Below the pieces are notes generated by a model. The model saw only the letters and a program-made list of their open reading frames with translations, did not search any database and was not told where the DNA came from. Positions 39,439 through 47,888 of a DNA stretch of 64,000 nucleotides are shown here, one piece after another (positions within the stretch are counted from its first letter, which is position 1; each line of letters begins with the position of its first letter). The stretch comes from Silvimonas iriomotensis (GTDB lineage Bacteria; Pseudomonadota; Gammaproteobacteria; Burkholderiales; Chitinibacteraceae): positions 163,082-227,081 of the forward strand of contig NZ_BMLX01000006.1 of NCBI RefSeq assembly GCF_014645535.1. The letters run 5' to 3'. Made by a program: the position numbers and the translations under genes.

Positions 39439-39454
39439 CTGTGGCATCGCCTGA

Positions 39455-39937
39455 TCAGCGTTGCGGTACAGCCTGTTGCGAGGTCGGCACCACACGGGTG
39501 GTCTGGCCATCGCTGACCACATCAACACGCTGGCCAACCGAGAACGCCATATCGGCGGCCTGGGTGATCACCAGACGCTGGCCGTTATCCAGGCGCACGG
39601 TAATTTCATAGGCGTTCTGCGTAGTGCCTTGTTTTTCGATCTGGTTACCGGCAACGCCACCGGCAATGGCGCCCAGCACGCCGGCCACAATCGCCCCGTT
39701 ACCGCCGCCGATCTGGCTACCAGCAGCGCCACCGATCACGCCGCCGGCAATGGTGCCGATGGCGTTGGTGTCATTCTGGATGCGTACGCTGCGCACGCTT
39801 TCCACGGTCCCGGCCTGCGCCGTTGCGGTGCGCATGGCCTGGCTGCGACTGTAGGTATTGGCCGAATCGCTGGCACAACCGGCCAGCCCCAGCGATGCGG
39901 CGGCGACCGCAATAACCACTGTATTGACGAATTTCAT
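39455..39937 (-). CDS. Glycine-zipper outer-membrane lipoprotein (SlyB/PcpY-like)
   Basis: A 160-aa lipoprotein. The signal ends in the lipobox LAGC (about residue 20). A glycine-zipper region (GTIAGGVIGGAAGSQIGGGNG and AGVLGAIAGGVAGNQIE) is followed by a small beta-rich domain with NGQRLVI and FSVGQRV, the layout of SlyB-type Rickettsia 17-kDa-like antigens. ATG 39937 is chosen because it starts the signal peptide; 41 more codons are open upstream but look random. Confidence 0.9.
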   Translation of the reverse strand: MKFVNTVVIAVAAASLGLAGCASDSANTYSRSQAMRTATAQAGTVESVRSVRIQNDTNAIGTIAGGVIGGAAGSQIGGGNGAIVAGVLGAIAGGVAGNQIEKQGTTQNAYEITVRLDNGQRLVITQAADMAFSVGQRVDVVSDGQTTRVVPTSQQAVPQR

Positions 39938-40056
39938 GAGTTTTCTCCCGAGACGCCGTTTGATGTGCGAACAATATTTCTGAGAATTTACAAGCGCAAT
40001 CAACACATTATAGGCAGCACGCCCCCGGTCTGACGCCGCAGGATTCACACCAGTTT

Positions 40057-40659
40057 TCACATGGCGCGGCGGCGGAACCAGCCGGTCATGGACCGTCTTT
40101 CACGCGTGGCGGGGATCACTTCATGCTCGAAACGGTCAGACAAGAACAGCACCAGCGTGCCGCCAAGCGGCGTTACGTCTTGCCAGGCGCCACTTTGCGG
40201 GCAATCCAGGTAAATCCGCAACTGCCCGCCATCGCGCTCGTGCCAGTCTTCGTTCAGGTACAGCACGAAGGTCACCACACGGGTATCCGCGTTGCGGTGC
40301 TGGTCCAGATGGCGCTTGTAAAAGCCCCCCGCCGGATAGACCGCAAAATGAGCCTCGAATTCCGCGACGCCCAGATACAGCTCGCTGTTGAAGAGCTGGC
40401 GCAGCGCTTCCAGGCGGGCCAGGATAGGCACCGGCAGCGTCTGATCGTCGTTATCCAGCCATAACACATCGTCCCCGCGAATCCGGGTATCGCGCATATA
40501 GCCTTGTTCGCGCCCGATACCGGCGGCCTGAAAACGTGCACGGCGCAGGTCGATCTCGGCCCGCAACAGTTGCACTTCTTCCGGGCTCAGAAACCCGGGC
40601 CAGATGACCTTGCCGTCATCGACCAGCGCTTGTACGGCGGCGTTGAACCCATTCAACAA
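40057..40659 (-). CDS. 2OG-Fe(II) oxygenase
   Basis: A 200-aa 2-oxoglutarate/Fe(II) oxygenase of the prolyl 4-hydroxylase-like superfamily. The iron ligands are visible as H-x-D in GFYKRHLDQH and the distal histidine in SDRFEHEVIP, with the 2OG-binding arginine in ERRSMTGWFRR. There is no ATG near the start; TTG 40659 has an AAGGGG ribosome site 6 nt upstream. This start lies 44 nt inside the end of the upstream Gcr-family gene, an unusually long overlap. Substrate unknown. Confidence 0.88.
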   Translation of the reverse strand: MLNGFNAAVQALVDDGKVIWPGFLSPEEVQLLRAEIDLRRARFQAAGIGREQGYMRDTRIRGDDVLWLDNDDQTLPVPILARLEALRQLFNSELYLGVAEFEAHFAVYPAGGFYKRHLDQHRNADTRVVTFVLYLNEDWHERDGGQLRIYLDCPQSGAWQDVTPLGGTLVLFLSDRFEHEVIPATRERRSMTGWFRRRAM

Positions 40660-42685
40660 CGTTTTCCCCTTGTCGTTCAGTTACTTTGGTTTCCGGCGCG
40701 CGCGGGCGCGGCGGGATCAGGAAGTCTTGCGGGCGGCGCAGGCCACGGCGCAGCAAACGCCCGGCAATGGGCCGCAAGGCGCGCAAGGTCAGTTTGCGTG
40801 AACGCAGCGCCACCCACAGCGCCAGCCCGAAGCTCACCAGCAGGTTGATATAGCCAATCAGCGCAATGCCCAGCGCACTGATCGCGACCACGTGCCAGTC
40901 CAGCGCAAAATCAAAGGTCACGGCCGCAAATGATAAATACGCCGACGAAAAGGTGATGTGGCGAATATCAATGGGCAAACCCAGCAGCACGCCAACGGTC
41001 CCGATCGTGCCCAGCATCATGCCAAAGTAGAAGTTACCCGCCAGCGCGCCCAGATTGTTGCCCAGATAATCCCCAAGCCGGCGCGCTCGCTGTTCGCCAG
41101 CCAGCCGGTTTAACCAGGGCAGCGCGGCAATACGTTGCGGAATCTGGTTATACAGCGCCTTGTTGTCGTAATAGCCGGAAATCAACCCCGCCAGGAACAG
41201 GCACACGCCGGCAATGCCGGCATGGAACAACGCCAGGCTCTGGATCGGGTTCAGATCATGCAGCAGGTGCTGGGCTTTGTCGGCATCGACCACCGGGTGT
41301 CCGGTACTCCACACCCAGGCCAGCGCAATCAGTAGCGCCGTGGGCAGCACCACCAGCACATTACCCAGAATGGCAATGAACTGGGTCCGGAATACCTTGA
41401 TGATCAATTCGCTCAGTTGATCAATGTCATCCGGTTTGAGCTTGCCCGAGCGCGTGCCCTCATGCAGCGTGGCGGCGATGCGCGCCGCGGTCATCGCCGG
41501 CTGTTTGGTGGCAATGGTGAAATGCAGGATATGCACCAGCATGAAACCAAAAGCGTAGTTCAGGCCAAACGCCAGCGCCTCCAGCAGCAGCGGCAGATGC
41601 GCCTTGGCAAACAGCAGTTTGAGCAAGGCCATGAAGCCGACAATCAGGCCCGCACCGGCGGCGGAGCGGAACATGCCGCGCCATTCCTTGCGGTTCTCTG
41701 CAATGTAATGGCCGCCCGTATGGCTGGCGTGCTCCGTCACCTGCAGCGCCAGCATTTCGGTGTTTTCGGCAAAGACATCGCGCAGGGAATGCTTGCGATT
41801 TTCCGCGCGGACCAGCGTCAGGCTGATGCCCAGAATGGCTTCGCTTTTCTCCCGCGTGCGGGCAATCGACACCAGCCGCAGCAGGGCCTTGAGGCGCTCG
41901 ATGTGCTGCGTGACGCGCAGCAGGTGATAGGTCAGGCTGACTGACACCCCGTTGCGCATGGCGTATTTGCGCACGCGGCTGATGACTTCTTCGCACTGCT
42001 CCAGCAGCACCAGGATGTGGCGCTCGTCTTCTTGCGGCAGCGTTTTCTCTGTCATGGCCCGCAGGTTGTGCGCGATGAAACTGTGTACTTCCAGATTCTG
42101 CTGCACAAAGGGCGACACCGCGCGCCGGGTCTCGGGCTGGCTGCGGGTGATTTCCGGCTCCAGACCAATGGCGGCGATCCGCGTCGACAGCACCTCGATC
42201 GCATCCAGCAACTGCCCGCGAATGAGCATGATCTGTTCGACGTTGGTTTCTTCTTCAATGTGCAGCGCGCGCCCCAGGCTGAACCAGATGTCCTGCGGCA
42301 CGCTTTCCAGCCAGAGATAATCGTTGTGGTGGTAAAACACCGAACCGAACAGATCACGCAAGGAACCGGCGTTGGGTGCCGGCGGCAGCAGGCGATCGCC
42401 AATGCGGCGCGACAGGGCCGAGAAAAAACTCTCGTTGGACAAAATGCCGGTATCGGCAAAGAACTGCACTTGCTCGCTGCGGGACAGCACCGCCAGCAGA
42501 CAGCGGCGAACGCCGGCGCGGATTTCGGGCGATTGCTCCAGTAAATAGGCCAGCGAGCGAACGCCATTGATGGCGGCCTGGGTATCGTCGACCCGGCGGG
42601 GCCGCATGGTTGCAACCAGTTCACGCAATAAAACGGGCGCGCGCTCGGGCGGTGCGCTGATCATGGCCTGCAAGGTAGCCTGCAT
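40616..42685 (-). CDS. Gcr-family membrane protein (called site-specific recombinase)
   Basis: A 689-aa protein of the family annotated as site-specific recombinase Gcr (PF10136-type). The sequence shows no recombinase signature; the N-terminal half is helical and soluble (about 1-330) and the rest has about six to seven membrane spans (for example SAAGAGLIVGFMALLKLLFA and VLVVLPTALLIALAWVW). The name comes from a Neisseria study and is probably misleading for the whole group. ATG 42685 follows a GGAG site 5 nt upstream; 36 open codons further upstream are discarded. Function unknown. Confidence 0.85.
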   Translation of the reverse strand: MQATLQAMISAPPERAPVLLRELVATMRPRRVDDTQAAINGVRSLAYLLEQSPEIRAGVRRCLLAVLSRSEQVQFFADTGILSNESFFSALSRRIGDRLLPPAPNAGSLRDLFGSVFYHHNDYLWLESVPQDIWFSLGRALHIEEETNVEQIMLIRGQLLDAIEVLSTRIAAIGLEPEITRSQPETRRAVSPFVQQNLEVHSFIAHNLRAMTEKTLPQEDERHILVLLEQCEEVISRVRKYAMRNGVSVSLTYHLLRVTQHIERLKALLRLVSIARTREKSEAILGISLTLVRAENRKHSLRDVFAENTEMLALQVTEHASHTGGHYIAENRKEWRGMFRSAAGAGLIVGFMALLKLLFAKAHLPLLLEALAFGLNYAFGFMLVHILHFTIATKQPAMTAARIAATLHEGTRSGKLKPDDIDQLSELIIKVFRTQFIAILGNVLVVLPTALLIALAWVWSTGHPVVDADKAQHLLHDLNPIQSLALFHAGIAGVCLFLAGLISGYYDNKALYNQIPQRIAALPWLNRLAGEQRARRLGDYLGNNLGALAGNFYFGMMLGTIGTVGVLLGLPIDIRHITFSSAYLSFAAVTFDFALDWHVVAISALGIALIGYINLLVSFGLALWVALRSRKLTLRALRPIAGRLLRRGLRRPQDFLIPPRPRAPETKVTERQGENVVEWVQRRRTSAGR

Positions 42686-42798
42686 GCATTCTCCAGTCTG
42701 GGCCCGGCATTGCCGGACCTGGGCTTGGCCCTGTGTTTTTTTCCAGTGGACCGCGTCGTGGCGCGGGCAGGCATTAAACGCCGAGGTGATCAATCACC

Positions 42799-43659
42799 TC
42801 AAGCCTGAATGTTCACAATCAGCGCATCGATCATGGCCTGGGTGCGCTGGATATATCCTCCGCCAAACATGTTGGCGTGATTGGCCATGTGGTACAGGTT
42901 GTAAAGATCGCGCCGCCGCTCAAATCCGGCCGGCAGCGGCCAGGTGGCGTGGTACGCCTCGTAAAACGTGCTGCTGAACCCGCCAAACAGGCTGGTCAGC
43001 GCCAGATCGGTTTCCCGATCACCATAGTAGCAAGCCGGATCAAACAGCACCGGGCTGCCATCGGCCAGCCACGCTGCATTACCGCCCCACAAGTCGCCAT
43101 GCAGCAGCGAGGGCACGACGTGGTGCTCGCCCAGAAACGCCGGCAGGCAGTCAAGCAGCAAACGGGTGTCACGTAAGCTCAGGCCGTTTTGCCGGGCCAG
43201 GGCAAACTGGTGTCCCAGACGGCGCTCGCGAAAAAAATCCAGCCAGTTGTCCATCCAGCCATTGGGCTGCGGCGTCGCACCAATCGTGTTGTCATGCGCC
43301 CAGCCAAACTGCGGCGCTGTCAGCCGGTGCAGTTGTGCCAGTTGCCGGCCCAGCGCGGCTTCATCGCCACGGTGCCGCAGGTCCAGCCATTCAAGCACCA
43401 GGAAAGCGCGATCGCCCGACACCCCGCACAGCACCGGTGACGGTACATGAATACCGCGGGCCAGCGCGATCAGCCCGGCCCGTTCGGCCTCGAACATGTC
43501 GCGGCGCGCGGCATCGTTGAGCTTGACGAACCAGTCTCCGGCGCTGGTTCGCACACGCCAGGCCTCGTTGATATCCCCTCCAGCGACGACGTCGGCGCGA
43601 TGAAACTGCAGCGGCTGGCCCGTGGCCGCCGCCAGTTGCGCACAAATGTCAGCCCACAT
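42799..43659 (-). CDS. Fructosamine kinase family protein
   Basis: A 286-aa fructosamine/ketosamine-3-kinase-like protein. Motifs are the ATP-region GGDINEAWRV, the catalytic loop LLHGDLWGGNAAW and the metal-binding FDPACYYGDRETDLAL. Bacterial members phosphorylate ribulosamines or erythrulosamines to start repair of glycated protein. It is divergent from the amino acid permease at 44036, sharing a 376-bp regulatory region with a strong dyad at 43740-43762. Confidence 0.93.
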   Translation of the reverse strand: MWADICAQLAAATGQPLQFHRADVVAGGDINEAWRVRTSAGDWFVKLNDAARRDMFEAERAGLIALARGIHVPSPVLCGVSGDRAFLVLEWLDLRHRGDEAALGRQLAQLHRLTAPQFGWAHDNTIGATPQPNGWMDNWLDFFRERRLGHQFALARQNGLSLRDTRLLLDCLPAFLGEHHVVPSLLHGDLWGGNAAWLADGSPVLFDPACYYGDRETDLALTSLFGGFSSTFYEAYHATWPLPAGFERRRDLYNLYHMANHANMFGGGYIQRTQAMIDALIVNIQA

Positions 43660-43739
43660 CCGGTTCTCCTTGTGTTGCTTGTGTTGCGGTTTGATCAGCC
43701 TCGATCATTTTTTCTGCTTTACCTGCATTTTGATCAAAA

Positions 43740-43762
43740 AATTGCATACAAATCATGCAATT
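43740..43762. promoter_or_regulatory. Perfect inverted repeat between fructosamine kinase and permease genes
   Basis: AATTGCAT at 43740-43747 and ATGCAATT at 43755-43762 are perfect complements with a 7-nt spacer, 81 bp upstream of the kinase start and 274 bp upstream of the permease start. The form is that of an operator for a dimeric regulator. TGATCA/GATCA words (43692-43736) lie beside it. The regulator is not identifiable. Confidence 0.5.
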
Positions 43763-43974
43763 CCAGAAAAAAGCAAGTGGGGATTTTCAACCTTACAAGT
43801 GCGCGACCAGGCGTGTACTGTGCGAGTACCCCTCCAAGTGAATCTTGACATCTCCAGCAAGCCGGGCTAACCGGTAATGACTGGCGTTCTGGTTCCTCTC
43901 GCGGCGCGTTGTCCTGGCCACACCCCGGTTTCAAGATTTGTCGCCGCAGCTGTTAGCCCACGAGGCGAGCCACC

Positions 43975-44009
43975 GACCGCTTGCAGGTGCCCTTTGGCAC
44001 CTGGCGGTC
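43975..44009 (+). promoter_or_regulatory. Strong mRNA leader hairpin before the permease
   Basis: GACCGC at 43975-43980 pairs with GCGGTC at 44004-44009, and CAGGTGCC at 43984-43991 with GGCACCTG at 43996-44003, loop CTTT; the only irregularity is a 3-nt TTG bulge. It ends 26 nt before the ATG and has no U-run, so it looks like a translation or RNA-stability element rather than a terminator. The rest of the 376-bp gap (43660-44035) holds no gene and no riboswitch class I recognise. Confidence 0.5.
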
Positions 44010-44035
44010 CCGACGCAACTTCGAAAGCAAAACAC

Positions 44036-45433
44036 ATGAGCATTTTTCGTACCAAAAACATTGATGCGATGGTCGCAGTCAGTGAATCCGGCGCTTCCGG
44101 CCTGAAAAAGGCCCTCGGCCCGACCGACCTTGTGCTGATGGGCATTGGCGCCATCATCGGCACCGGCATTTTCGTGCTGACCGGCACGGGCGCACTCACG
44201 GCCGGCCCGGCACTGACGCTGTCGTTTGTCATTGCTGCCATCGCCTGCGGTTTGTCCGCCCTGGCGTATGCAGAGTTCGCCTCCACCATCCCGGTTTCCG
44301 GTTCCATCTACGCTTATTCCTACGCGGCCCTGGGCGAGATCGTCGCCTGGATCATCGGCTGGGATCTGATGCTGGAATACGGTCTGGCCACATCCGCCGT
44401 GTCGGTGGGCTGGTCCGGGTATTTCCAGTCGCTGCTGCATGGCTTTGGCGTGGATCTGCCCACCGCCCTGACCGCAGCCCCGGGCGCCGTGCCGGGCAAG
44501 GAAACCCTGTTTAACCTGCCCGCATTCGTCATCATGATGCTGATCACCACGCTGGTGTCGATTGGCGTCTCCGGCTTTGCCAAACTGAACAACATCATGG
44601 TGGCGATCAAGATCGGCATCGTGCTTTTGTTCATTGTGGTCGGCGCAGGTTACGTGAAGCCTGAACACTGGACTCCGTTCATGCCGTTCGGGTTCCATGG
44701 CGTGTTCAATGCCGCTGCCCTGCTGTTCTTTGCCTTTATCGGTTTCGATGCGGTATCCAGCGCGGCCGAAGAAGTGAAGAACCCCAAGCGCGACCTGCCC
44801 ATCGGCATCATCGGTTCGCTGTCGGTCTGCACCATTCTGTACGTCGCGGTTTCCGCCATCATGACCGGCATTGTGCCGTTCCAGCAATTTGCCGGTGTCG
44901 ATCATCCAGTCTCGCTGGCCCTGCAAGTGGCCGGCCAGAACTGGGTGGCCGGGTTTATCGACCTGGGCGCCATCCTGGGCATGACCACCGTGATTCTGGT
45001 GATGATGTACGGCCAGACCCGCGTGATCTTTGCCATGTCTCGTGACGGCCTGTTGCCTGGCGTGCTGGCAAAAGTGCATCCGCGCTTTGCCACGCCGTTC
45101 ATCACGACCTGGGTTGTCGGCATCGTGTTCGGCATTATCGGCGCGCTGATTCCGCTCAATGTGCTGGCTGAACTGATCAACATCGGCACACTGTCTGCGT
45201 TTGCCCTGGTGTCGATCGCCGTGATCGTCCTGCGCAAAACCCGCCCGGATCTGCACCGCGCATTCCGCTGCCCGGGTGTACCGGTCGTGCCTTTGCTGGG
45301 TGTGGCGTTCTGCCTGTTCCTGATGAGCGCGCTGCAACCCATCACCTGGAAAGCCTTCGGCATCTGGATCGCCATCGGCTTCGTGGTTTATTTCGCTTAC
45401 TCCCGCCATCACTCGCGTCTGGCCAGACCATAA
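44036..45433 (+). CDS. APC-family amino acid permease (CAT/YfnA-like)
   Basis: A 465-aa permease with about twelve spans. The APC signature is at the first helix (GIGAIIGTGIFVLTGTGALTAGPAL), followed by the AYAEFASTIPVSGSIYAYSY second helix and FIGFDAVSSAAEEVKNPKRDLP, the pattern of cationic-amino-acid-transporter (CAT) type bacterial permeases. ATG 44036 begins the family N-terminus (SIFRTKNID); 53 open codons upstream are not conserved. The ribosome site is weak and a stable hairpin lies just ahead, hinting at control of translation. Substrate not determined. Confidence 0.93.
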   Translation: MSIFRTKNIDAMVAVSESGASGLKKALGPTDLVLMGIGAIIGTGIFVLTGTGALTAGPALTLSFVIAAIACGLSALAYAEFASTIPVSGSIYAYSYAALGEIVAWIIGWDLMLEYGLATSAVSVGWSGYFQSLLHGFGVDLPTALTAAPGAVPGKETLFNLPAFVIMMLITTLVSIGVSGFAKLNNIMVAIKIGIVLLFIVVGAGYVKPEHWTPFMPFGFHGVFNAAALLFFAFIGFDAVSSAAEEVKNPKRDLPIGIIGSLSVCTILYVAVSAIMTGIVPFQQFAGVDHPVSLALQVAGQNWVAGFIDLGAILGMTTVILVMMYGQTRVIFAMSRDGLLPGVLAKVHPRFATPFITTWVVGIVFGIIGALIPLNVLAELINIGTLSAFALVSIAVIVLRKTRPDLHRAFRCPGVPVVPLLGVAFCLFLMSALQPITWKAFGIWIAIGFVVYFAYSRHHSRLARP

Positions 45434-45499
45434 GTCTGCCAGTCAACGTGATTGAGCCCACGCGCATTATCCTGCACACACCAAAACAAGGATAAGGCC

Positions 45500-46045
45500 G
45501 TGGGCGATTTTCCTTTGATCAACACGCAAAACCTGACCCTCAGCGCGTTTACTGCGGCAGATGTCCCGCTGGTTCAGACTTTTGCCAGTGAACACGCGTT
45601 GATCAGCATGCTGGACAACGCGCCCTACCCCTACCCGGAAGGCGCCGCCGCAGAATGGATCAGCACCCATCCGGGCTTGTTTGCCGCGGGCCAGGCGCTC
45701 TATCTGGGCATCCGTTTGCGCCAGAGCGGGCAACTGATGGGCTGCGTGGAACTACACGACATCCATCAGGGTCATCGCGCGGAACTGGGGTACTGGATTG
45801 CCTTGCCGTTCCAGCGCCAGGGTTATGCCTTTGAGGCGGCTTGCGCCATGTTGCGTTACGGCTTTGGCGAAATGGATCTGCAACGCCTTGATGCCACCGT
45901 GCTGACGCGCAATGCCCCGTCGATCGCCTTGCTGGAAAAAGCCGGGTTTGTGCGTGAGGGCATGCGTCCGCTGTGGGGCGTGAGTTGCGGCAAGCCTGAA
46001 GATATTTTCTGCTATGGCCTTTGCCGGGCCATCCTGACCGGTTAG
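45500..46045 (+). CDS. GNAT-family N-acetyltransferase (RimJ/RimL-like)
   Basis: A 181-aa acetyltransferase of the RimJ/RimL type: [16 protein letters not shown] at the start, then [25 protein letters not shown], which holds the acetyl-CoA pyrophosphate loop, and [20 protein letters not shown] 45500 is preceded by AAGGATAAGG; a TTG at 45452 would add 16 unconserved residues. Substrate unknown. Confidence 0.88.
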   Translation: MGDFPLINTQNLTLSAFTAADVPLVQTFASEHALISMLDNAPYPYPEGAAAEWISTHPGLFAAGQALYLGIRLRQSGQLMGCVELHDIHQGHRAELGYWIALPFQRQGYAFEAACAMLRYGFGEMDLQRLDATVLTRNAPSIALLEKAGFVREGMRPLWGVSCGKPEDIFCYGLCRAILTG

Positions 46046-46175
46046 CCGTCCGCACCACATTGCGGCATGCCGCAGCCCCGGCCCCCAGGTTACAATCTAC
46101 TATTTGACTATTTGCGAGCAGCGCGGCCATGCGTGCCTTTTGCTGCCTGCCGCGCCCAGACCCTCGGGGAATAAT

Positions 46176-46820
46176 TTGAACAGACACTACCCTCACCCTA
46201 TCCTTGCCCGCGAAGGCTGGCCGTTCATTGCCATCAGCCTGATCGTGGCCATGGTTGTCACCGCACTGGCCGGGGCCTGGTCGATTCCGTTCTGGATCAT
46301 TGCCATTTTCGTGATCCAGTTCTTCCGTGATCCGGCACGCGAGATCCCGCAAGCACCCAAAGCCATCCTGAGCCCGGCCGACGGCCGTATCGTAGTAGTT
46401 GAAAAGGCCATGGACCCGTACCGCAAGGTCGAAGCGCTGAAGATCAGCGTGTTCATGAACGTGTTCAACGTGCACTCCAACCGCAGCCCGGTCGATGGCA
46501 CCATCGAGCACATCGAATACAACGCCGGTTCGTTCCTGAACGCAGCGCTGGACAAAGCCTCCAAGGAAAACGAGCGTAACGCCGTGCTGGCCCGCCTGGC
46601 TGACGGCACGCAAGTGACCTTTGTGCAGATCGCCGGCCTCGTGGCGCGTCGTATCCTGTGCTATGCCAAAGTGGGCGACCAGCTCGCTCGCGGCCAGCGT
46701 TACGGTTTCATCCGTTTTGGCTCACGCGTTGACGTGTACCTGCCGCTGACCGCCAAGGCGCGCGTCACCATTGGCGACAAGGTGTCCGCGACCGAAACCA
46801 TCCTGGCCGAACTGGCCTGA
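46176..46820 (+). CDS. psd: Phosphatidylserine decarboxylase Psd
   Basis: Converts phosphatidylserine to phosphatidylethanolamine at the inner membrane. This is the short PSD-A type, 214 aa. The self-cleavage site that makes the pyruvoyl group is the Gly-Ser in [11 protein letters not shown] near residue 190. Other family blocks are [20 protein letters not shown] and [16 protein letters not shown]. No ATG begins the conserved part; TTG 46176 follows a GGGGA ribosome site by 5 nt and gives [16 protein letters not shown]. It acts just after PssA, encoded next. Confidence 0.92.
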   Translation: MNRHYPHPILAREGWPFIAISLIVAMVVTALAGAWSIPFWIIAIFVIQFFRDPAREIPQAPKAILSPADGRIVVVEKAMDPYRKVEALKISVFMNVFNVHSNRSPVDGTIEHIEYNAGSFLNAALDKASKENERNAVLARLADGTQVTFVQIAGLVARRILCYAKVGDQLARGQRYGFIRFGSRVDVYLPLTAKARVTIGDKVSATETILAELA

Positions 46821-46830
46821 TGCAGGTTGC

Positions 46831-46850
46831 GTCCGGGCCCCGGCCCGGAC
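46831..46850 (+). other. Hairpin between psd and pssA
   Basis: GTCCGGGC at 46831-46838 pairs with GCCCGGAC at 46843-46850, loop CCCG, 11 nt after the psd stop. No T-run follows, so it may stabilise or slow the transcript rather than end it. Confidence 0.4.
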
Positions 46851-46942
46851 CGCCAACACAACCATGCTGATTCGTTCGGCCCTGGCCGCCAGCATGGTTC
46901 TGTTAGCGAAAGACCGCCTATAACAAGCAAGGAATATCACCT

Positions 46943-47743
46943 GTGCAAACCAAACGTCCAATCGCACTACGCCGTCAGACGCTGCGTCGTCAAAGCATTT
47001 ACCTGCTGCCCAACCTCTTTACGCTGGCGGCGTTGTTCTCCGGCTTTTATGCCATCGTGCAGTCCATGAACAAGATGTTCGTGCCCGCTGCGGTCGCCAT
47101 TTTCATTGCCATGATCCTGGATGGCCTGGATGGCCGCGTGGCGCGGTTGACCCGCACCCAGTCCGCCTTTGGCGCCGAGTTCGACAGTCTTTCCGACATG
47201 GTGTCGTTTGGCGTGGCCCCGGCGCTGGTGGTCTATGAATGGGCCCTGCGCGAGTTTGGCAAAGTGGGCTGGATGGTGGCGTTTGTCTATTGCGCCGGCG
47301 CCGCCCTGCGCCTGGCCCGCTTCAACACCAATATTGAAACCGGCGACAAGCGCTGGTTCCAGGGCCTGCCCTCGCCGTCCGCCGCTGCGCTGGTTGCCGG
47401 TCTGGTGTGGATCAGCCACGAATACGCCGATGAACTCTCTTCCATCAGCGACGCCCTGCCTTTCTTTGCCTTGCTGCTCACGCTGTTCGCCGGTCTGACC
47501 ATGGTGTCCAACGTGCGATTCTGGAGCTTCAAGGAAATCAACATGCGCAAGACCGTGCCGTTTGTGGCCTTGCTGGTCATGGTGCTGTTGTTGATGCTGA
47601 TTGTGGCCAAGCCGCCGCTGGTTCTGTTCTGCCTGTTTCTTGCCTATGGCGCCTCGGGCTATGTCATGGCCTTGTGGCAACTATTGCGCCGGGGCAAGAA
47701 GCCCGCTGAGCGCGGCAGCGCCCCCACCAACGGGCAGAATTAG
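46943..47743 (+). CDS. pssA: CDP-diacylglycerol-serine O-phosphatidyltransferase PssA
   Basis: Makes phosphatidylserine from CDP-diacylglycerol and serine. The 266-aa membrane protein has about seven to eight spans and the CDP-alcohol phosphotransferase motif D-G-x2-D-G-x2-A-R-x8-G-x3-D-x3-D, visible in DGLDGRVARLTRTQS continuing to GAEFDSLSD. The start is GTG 46943. Its product is the substrate of Psd just upstream. The stop codon TAG is part of a dyad (47741-47755) in the leuA control region. Confidence 0.95.
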   Translation: MQTKRPIALRRQTLRRQSIYLLPNLFTLAALFSGFYAIVQSMNKMFVPAAVAIFIAMILDGLDGRVARLTRTQSAFGAEFDSLSDMVSFGVAPALVVYEWALREFGKVGWMVAFVYCAGAALRLARFNTNIETGDKRWFQGLPSPSAAALVAGLVWISHEYADELSSISDALPFFALLLTLFAGLTMVSNVRFWSFKEINMRKTVPFVALLVMVLLLMLIVAKPPLVLFCLFLAYGASGYVMALWQLLRRGKKPAERGSAPTNGQN

Positions 47744-47888
47744 ACACAATGTCTATATTATGTCGAACCAGTGTGTGAGCACTGCACAAATTCGACAAAT
47801 ATCGGACAAAACCGTTTGACCAAATGTCCACAGCGTTTTATGCTTGAGTCCAATAACTGGTCTGGAGCATGACATGTCTGTGGACATT
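47741..47888. promoter_or_regulatory. Cluster of GACA/TGTC operator-like words before leuA
   Basis: Nine GACA or TGTC words occur in about 148 bp: at 47743, 47750, 47761, 47794, 47805, 47825, 47871, 47875 and 47883. About one would be expected by chance. They form dyads: TAGACA-CAA-TGTCTA (47741-47755); TGTCGAA (47761-47767) with TTCGACA (47791-47797); palindrome GACATGTC (47871-47878), which contains the leuA start codon; and an 11-bp perfect inverted repeat AATGTCCACAG (47823-47833) with CTGTGGACATT (47878-47888). The words flank and enter the promoter, as expected of operators. The likely ligand is the HTH domain encoded at the start of leuA. Confidence 0.65.
47816..47844 (+). promoter_or_regulatory. 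Sigma-70 promoter of leuA
   Basis: TTGACC at 47816-47821 (5 of 6 consensus), a 17-nt spacer and TATGCT at 47839-47844 (4 of 6). Start of transcription would fall near 47851, giving a leader of about 23 nt before the ATG at 47874. The operator-like word TGTCCACAG lies in the spacer. Confidence 0.65.

Noticed and set aside
43660..44035. Guanidine, glycine or lysine riboswitch before the permease
   Set aside because: None of their conserved core sequences is present; only a generic strong hairpin is seen.
43931..45412. 493-codon open frame opposite the amino acid permease
   Set aside because: Low-complexity His/Gln/Asp-rich product typical of an antisense shadow of a membrane protein gene.
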